Under the pieces are notes generated by a model that did no database searches, was not told the origin of the DNA, and was given only the letters and a program-made list of their open reading frames with translations. A program made the position numbers and the translations under genes. This document shows positions 7,785 to 11,897 of a stretch of DNA of 11,897 nt, one piece after another. Each line of letters opens with the position of its first letter. The stretch's first letter is position 1. Source of the DNA: Cephalothrix spiralis (taxonomy: Eukaryota; Nemertea; Palaeonemertea; Archinemertea; Cephalotrichidae); the NCBI GenBank assembly GCA_032353305.1, contig JAUCNG010359953.1:1-11897 (forward strand), given 5' to 3'.

Positions 7785-8209
7785 GGCATACAAAGAGGGT
7801 ACAACGAATTTTGCCTTTTAGGTGCCTACTTGACGATTTTTTTAAAATATCCAAATAATCAACCTATAATCAATATTAAGGTATCAGAAGCCGCAGAAGA
7901 CCCACAGTTTATTTTTAAAAAAGCGCATTCAATTCCACCAAATATTCAAATGCCTAATCTTCATTCGGAAATTTGAAATTTCCACCAAATTCACAAATCT
8001 GCCTCCGCTTGATATTTAGAGAAATCCGATCGTTTCCGATTGATTCTTATTGGTAGAAAGTATGGCTTATAACACATCAAAATGAAGTTCATAATGGGTC
8101 TTTCTGCAGCTTCTAATACCTTAATATCGGGCAAAGGTAGATTGGAAATGCATCAAAAAAAAAGTCAAGTAGGCACATACGAGGCAAAATTGTACCCTCT
8201 TTCTATGCC
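7785..8209. mobile_element. Fold-back element beside the MINDY stop codon
   Basis: Two nested sets of inverted arms support one structure. The outer set (7785-7843 with 8155-8209) shares GGCATA-AAAGAGGGTACAA and GTGCCTACTTGAC with small indels. The inner set (7873-7904 with 8095-8127) has two mismatches and one indel over about 32 bases. A perfect 17-bp palindrome GGAAATTTGAAATTTCC sits between them at 7967-7983. Weaker similarity suggests the true ends lie further out, perhaps from about 7700 to 8290, starting almost at the MINDY stop. No clear target duplication was found. It probably forms part of the MINDY 3' UTR. Confidence 0.75.
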
Positions 8210-8412
8210 CCCTTGATATTCAAAAACAGGGATATTTCACGTTTGATATGCCACAAAAGTTATCATTCCGTTATCTTCAACGGCCCATTTTAAATGTACA
8301 AAAGAGGATCGAGAGAAGATAACGGAGAGTGACTGGCTCCCCGCCTCAATAAGACAATTATGTGATTATAATATACAACGTAGTTCTTTAAATTTTATTC
8401 GTATAATCTGAT

Positions 8413-8418
8413 ATTAAA
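8413..8418 (+). promoter_or_regulatory. Possible MINDY polyadenylation signal (ATTAAA)
   Basis: ATTAAA is the commonest variant of the animal poly(A) signal and lies about 0.7 kb after the MINDY stop codon, between two MITEs. I saw no AATAAA nearer to the stop on this strand. The hexamer alone is weak evidence in AT-rich DNA. Confidence 0.25.
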
Positions 8419-8463
8419 GCATGTACAGTCTTTCAGGATACACAAAATTAAATAGGCCCTATA

Positions 8464-8830
8464 AAGGGTGTCCCAATATCATAGAAAACAGCCATATGAC
8501 GGCATATTGTGACTTAATTATTGCTGGAGCTACAAAATGTCCCGAAAAGAACTTAAGTGCATGGTTGAAATAGCAGTCTCTCGATTTAGTACATTGTATT
8601 TAAATTACAATGTATGCTGCGGAAAATGAAACCAGAGCTTATTCGGGAGAATCAAAGTAGCTCCTCCCCTTAGTTATGAACCGATCTGCACCAAATATGT
8701 TTTATTCGGTAAAGGACCATGCTCGATGCTCTCATAAAGGTCTATTTTTGCAATTATTAAAATATTCATCATTTAAAGTCACAATAATATGACGTCATCT
8801 GGCTGTTTTCCATAATATTTTGGAACTCGG
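8464..8830. mobile_element. Tc1/mariner-like MITE (TA target)
   Basis: A 367-bp non-coding element between the MINDY and ninjurin genes. The left end AAGGGTGTCCCAATATCAT continues into GAAAACAGCCATATGACGGC; the inverted right end reads CCGAGTTCCAAAATATTAT and GAAAACAGCCAGATGACGTC. Similarity runs for about 55 bases. TA dinucleotides flank both ends (8462-8463 and 8831-8832), and the GGGTGTCCCAA-type tip is common in mariners. A further palindrome, TACATTGTA against TACAATGTA (8590-8614), lies inside. Confidence 0.8.
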
Positions 8831-9152
8831 TACTATTTTTCTTCTTCACAATAATAAAAAATATTTATTGATCAATAATTCTTACATACAATGTATATTG
8901 TACAACTCATGGGCAAGCATAATTGTAGCTATAAATATATATTACTTTATTTCGCATAATATAATGCAATAAAATTACAAATGGCTAATTGTATTATATA
9001 CAATGACTTTCATTTTTATAACACCTGTTAATTGGGTATATTAAAAAAGTGTATTTAGTTGATATCGCTTTGTTTATTTTATGTATGGATATGTGCCGTA
9101 TGTGCAAGATTGAAACATTGTCAGAAAAATAACACATTGAGATATACATAAT
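8831..9152. other. Upstream region of the ninjurin gene
   Basis: An AT-rich stretch directly before the ninjurin start codon, presumably holding its promoter and 5' UTR. TATA-like strings occur (CTATAAATATATATT near 8930), but in this base composition they do not define a promoter. No other gene is visible. Confidence 0.35.
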
Positions 9153-9260
9153 ATGTGCCAGGAAAACATGGCCGATTCAAACACTTATCCTAATGAAAAA
9201 TCACCCCTTACTGATAATAATGGACGTTTTAAGAGTTCTGTTTTAAGAGCAAGATTAAAG
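9153..9260 (+). CDS. NINJ: Ninjurin exon 1
   Basis: It encodes MCQENMADSNTYPNEKSPLT and then DNNGRFKSSVLRARLK, and ends with AAAG before the donor GTGAGA at 9261. The sequence is hydrophilic and probably disordered, as in the N-terminal tails of ninjurins. It was identified by the open frame, the upstream in-frame stop, the donor, and a phase match with exon 2; there is no homology in this part itself. Confidence 0.72.
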
Positions 9261-10575
9261 GTGAGATGACCTTCATTTTATTCTATTTTCTTAATTTTAT
9301 TTGATACGATATCTTTTTGATTTATATTTCATAAGTTAAAATCAGTTTGTATTTATTTTGGTTTAGTGATCTTTAATAGCCTATGACCAAGCTCTCTCTC
9401 TCTCTATTGTATAAGAAATTAAGATCAATTGAATTGAGGGCAGGCAACCAGTCTTTGATTCTCCCAATAAATCCAAAACCCTTTAATACCTTTTTTTTAT
9501 TTTTTTCAGAACCTCTGTTATCTTCATGTATGTTTATTTTTTAATATTAAGTTTAGATCTATATACCATGTCATGCATTTATTTTGATCGTTTTTTCCAT
9601 TCATATTTTTTTAACATTAAAATGTGTTTCGTTTTTGCATGCTTTAAATTATTTGGATTACATCTTAACGTTATGTCATTAAAAAATATATTTCCTCTTT
9701 AAATTATTTGGATTATAGATTTTTTTAAATTCTACATTTATATTCCGTTTCTGTTTTGATGATCTCAAAACTAAGTAAAAATTGTAAAATATATAGCTAG
9801 AAGATCCTAGTAAATAATAACACTGATCTGACACTGAACTTTCAAGACGGACATTGAGCTAAATGAGTGCGTGCAGTCATGCGGCCCTTAAAAAAGTGCT
9901 ATAAAATTCCGAGACAAAGCGTGCAAAATATTTTTCATGCTGTGTTTATTTTTGTATCTATGCCTTAATTAATTGTAGGTATCAGTTAGTTGAACTATCG
10001 AAAATATAACTGTAGGGATAGGGGGAACCTAAAGTTATTATTTAAAATATTCATCTTCAGTGTTCTAAATTTGTTCCATTTCCCCTCCTGATTTTACCAC
10101 TAAACTCAACAATACATGTTTTACTCGGTCCGAATTGATTTCATCTATTTTGCAGGACCGCACACCACCAAATGATACCAAAATAGACATTCCTTCTCCA
10201 GAAGTCGAAGAAAAAGAAAAATATAAGGATGAAAAGTCGAAAACTCTTGATTCAACACCTGAAAATGAAAAAGCAAAATCTTTCAAAAAGGACCTTGGAA
10301 TTCTAATAGTAAATTTTTCACACTTAATGACTCTTGTGGGTGACCTTAAAAAAGTGCTGAAATTTCCTGGAAAAGGCGTGCAATATTATTTCCATGTTGT
10401 GTTTATTTTTGTAACTATTATAGCTACCCTAATGACAATGGGTGTTGTGGTTCTAATTATGCGGCGTAAATTATCAAAGGATGCAGAGGATAAGATGCAT
10501 GATGTTATGATTGGACTTTCTCTGCTAGTTTTTGGAATGAACATGATATCAACAGTTATCCTGAACGGTTGCTAA
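9153..10575 (+). CDS. NINJ: Ninjurin-family membrane protein, two exons
   Basis: Exon 1 (9153-9260) and exon 2 (10156-10575) join in phase 0 into 175 codons plus TAA. The vertebrate relative NINJ1 is a plasma-membrane protein that polymerises to rupture the membrane in lytic cell death; NINJ2 is an adhesion relative. The first ~85 residues are hydrophilic and Lys/Glu-rich. Then comes the ninjurin domain: the amphipathic segment DLGILIVNFSHLMTLVGDLK, matching the family's ALL-AN-SQLK block with Asn, Ser and Leu kept; a YYFHVVFIFVTIIATLMTM span running into VVVLIM; a basic connector RRKLSKD; and a second span from MIGLSLLVFGMNMIS to VIL, where the family has LVF-I-V-N. Length fits ninjurins. 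ATG 9153 is the first after an in-frame TGA (9138); ATG 9168 (AACATGG) has a better initiation context and may be the real start. Cell-death function here is inferred from the family, since paralogues differ. Confidence 0.87.
9391..9405. repeat. (TC)n microsatellite
   Basis: An uninterrupted CT/TC dinucleotide run of about 15 bases (CTCTCTCTCTCTC) in the ninjurin intron. It is short but likely length-polymorphic. Confidence 0.75.
9642..9715. repeat. Two 19-bp direct repeats, 55 bases apart
   Basis: CTTTAAATTATTTGGATTA occurs exactly at 9642-9660 and 9697-9715 inside the ninjurin intron. It is probably a small local duplication. Confidence 0.8.
9886..9961 (+). pseudogene. Decayed duplicate of part of ninjurin exon 2
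   Basis: About 75 bases match exon 2 at 10344-10418 on the same strand. Both begin CCTTAAAAAAGTGCT and share GCGTGCAA, then TGTGTTTATTTTTGTA, at roughly 80 percent identity by eye. Translated in the matching frame it gives LKKVL followed at once by TAA, so it cannot encode the domain. It lies in the ninjurin intron about 0.2 kb before the real exon. Weaker likeness on both sides suggests the original copy was longer. It is best read as a relic of a tandem exon or gene duplication. Confidence 0.75.
10156..10575 (+). CDS. NINJ: Ninjurin exon 2
   Basis: The acceptor is TTTTGCAG at 10155. The exon carries an acidic/basic linker (EVEEKEKYKDEKSK), the whole ninjurin domain with two membrane spans, and the stop TAA at 10573-10575. 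The frame also runs open upstream of the acceptor to an ATG at 10135, but that ATG is intronic if exon 1 is used. Confidence 0.9.
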   Translation, partial: DRTPPNDTKIDIPSPEVEEKEKYKDEKSKTLDSTPENEKAKSFKKDLGILIVNFSHLMTLVGDLKKVLKFPGKGVQYYFHVVFIFVTIIATLMTMGVVVLIMRRKLSKDAEDKMHDVMIGLSLLVFGMNMISTVILNGC

Positions 10576-10640
10576 ACATACGACGATAGCTGTTCTAGAT
10601 TCATATTAACTCTTTCGCTGCCAGGCCTATTTTTATTTCT

Positions 10641-10646
10641 AATAAA
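10641..10646 (+). promoter_or_regulatory. Likely ninjurin polyadenylation signal (AATAAA)
   Basis: The canonical AATAAA hexamer lies 66 bases after the ninjurin stop codon, with T-rich and GT-containing sequence downstream. This position is reasonable for a short 3' UTR, although the hexamer occurs often by chance in this DNA. Confidence 0.45.
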
Positions 10647-10771
10647 TCATTCAAAATGACCTGTTTTCCCAAAATTACAGGTGACGAGCGTGTAATTAAC
10701 AAAAATCTTAGGACCCGGTATTTTTGAACAGCAGATCTTGAGATTTTCACTGTAGGTCTATACATGAAAAC

Positions 10772-11037
10772 GCACTTCAAGGCCTCAAGGCAAGAGAGTG
10801 AAAATGGAAATTCGTCAAGAAACCTTGAAATTATGCTATTTTTGCCAGATGTTTTGGTACAATGTCAGGTTTCCCGATGGCCGAGGTCAAAAATTGTATG
10901 ATGTCTCTCGAAGCACCGAACCTTGGGATCGAATATGGCTTTTTTAAAGTCTACTAAACATATTCCCCGCACTTCAAGGCCTCAAGGCAAGGGAGTGAAA
11001 ATGGAAATTCGTCAAGAAACAGCGAAATTATGACATT
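10772..11037. repeat. Pair of ~69-bp direct repeats, 197 bases apart
   Basis: The segment at 10772-10840, beginning GCACTTCAAGGCCTCAAGGC and containing GGAAATTCGTCAAGAAAC, recurs at 10969-11037 with only a few differences, nearly all near the 3' end. The DNA between the copies shows weaker similarity to the DNA before the first, so this may be two units of a ~197-bp tandem repeat. It does not look coding. Confidence 0.85.
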
Positions 11038-11897
11038 TAGTCAAGTGTAATTTGTTTTTAGATAGATTTGGCTAAAACATTCACGAGTGATGGAAAACTT
11101 CACACTATTGATTAGCAAAATCCATTAAAAAAAATGCCCGGACCTGTCCGGCTCGCAGGACCATTCCAAAAAGAAAAGATGACGGATTCTATAAATCAGT
11201 GATTTTCCTATTATTGCTGACTTTATTTTCATAACATCGTGATTTGAGAATACATTAACATGCAGTAGTGCGACCAAAGTTGTGCGCTACTGACTAGATT
11301 CTATAAGTCGATTCACGGAGTCGCTCGCGACATAACCAACATGGGATGAGCTTCTTTTACGGAAAATACAACTCTATGTACTTAATATTTTTACAGAACC
11401 AGTTTCGTTATACCCGTGGTAAAGCAAAAAATTACGTATTCTGACGTATGAGACGTTGTTGGCAACACTGTCAAGACTTATTATCTTATACTGCGTAACC
11501 ATGGAAAATTCCTGGAATTGTGCTACAAGTCCTGGAATTTTTTAAATATTAACTGAACATCTCAAAATTTTAAGGCGTCCATTTCCCTGAATAGGGTTTG
11601 ATGTTAGGTGTTGCACATTATCTAGTAAATAAATTTTCCTGATATTACTTTTGAAATAAGTTGTCGTGGTTCATAAAATAAGAATTTTAGCTAATTCTGT
11701 AAAAAACATTCCGTATCTTAATTTTTGTTTAAAAAATAAATTTTTCTAAAATTTCTGTTAAACCGCCGAGTTTTATTTTAATAAAAAATTAATAAAACTA
11801 CCAAGATTTAACATTTCTCTAATAAATCTACCAATATTCAAAATAATATTTTAAGGAGATTCAGCGTTTTTAAAGAATGACAGAAAAATGCTGTGTC

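Larger units (their letters stand above)
10576..11897. other. Downstream intergenic region, no gene
   Basis: Apart from the direct-repeat pair and the possible poly(A) signal, this 1.3 kb has no open frame of note on either strand and no RNA gene I can recognise. A short duplicated TCCTGGAATT (about 11508 and 11530) is present. The last 250 bases are strongly AT-rich. Confidence 0.5.

Noticed and set aside
7734-7976. 80-codon plus-strand frame after the MINDY stop
   Set aside because: It lies within the left arm and centre of the fold-back element, and the protein shows no family resemblance.
10065-10286. Minus-strand 73-codon frame
   Set aside because: It is antisense to ninjurin exon 2 and arises from its Lys/Glu/Ser-rich linker.

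Overview
The window looks like nuclear DNA of an invertebrate animal, most likely a marine lophotrochozoan or similar, although the sequence does not settle the phylum. It is AT-rich, its coding sequence is split into short exons by GT-AG introns, and the introns are packed with small non-autonomous DNA transposons (MITEs). I see no tRNA, rRNA, CRISPR array or bacterial operon structure.

Three protein-coding genes are supported. (1) Positions 1-730, minus strand: the first coding exon of a DEG/ENaC-family (ASIC/FaNaC-like) ion channel, open to the left edge. Its cytoplasmic N-terminus carries a tandem duplication of the segment with the His-Gly gating motif. (2) Positions 1836-7697, plus strand: the C-terminal half of a MINDY-4/MINDY-4B (FAM188B) deubiquitinase-family gene, assembled from six exons into 209 codons with compatible phases and a family-typical C-terminus. 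Glutamine stands where active relatives have the catalytic histidine, which fits the inactive MINDY-4B branch. The catalytic-cysteine half was not found upstream. (3) Positions 9153-10575, plus strand: a complete two-exon ninjurin, the family whose vertebrate member NINJ1 ruptures the plasma membrane in lytic cell death. Its intron contains a decayed second copy of part of its own exon 2.

Region by region: 1-730 channel exon; 731-1835 no recognised gene; 1836-7697 MINDY exons, with introns 1, 3, 4 and 5 each holding an inverted-repeat element (1968-2432, 5333-5548, 5987-6559, 6950-7534) and hairpins in introns 2 and 3; 7785-8209 a fold-back element in or next to the MINDY 3' UTR; 8464-8830 a mariner-like MITE; 9153-10575 ninjurin; 10576-11897 no gene, with a spaced direct repeat of about 69 bp.

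The three genes have no evident joint pathway. The main points for a second look are the duplicated HG module of the channel, the pseudo-active-site MINDY gene that is either 5'-truncated or hosts the channel in an intron, the ninjurin exon relic, and the set of at least five different MITE families, two of which share a 19-bp core.
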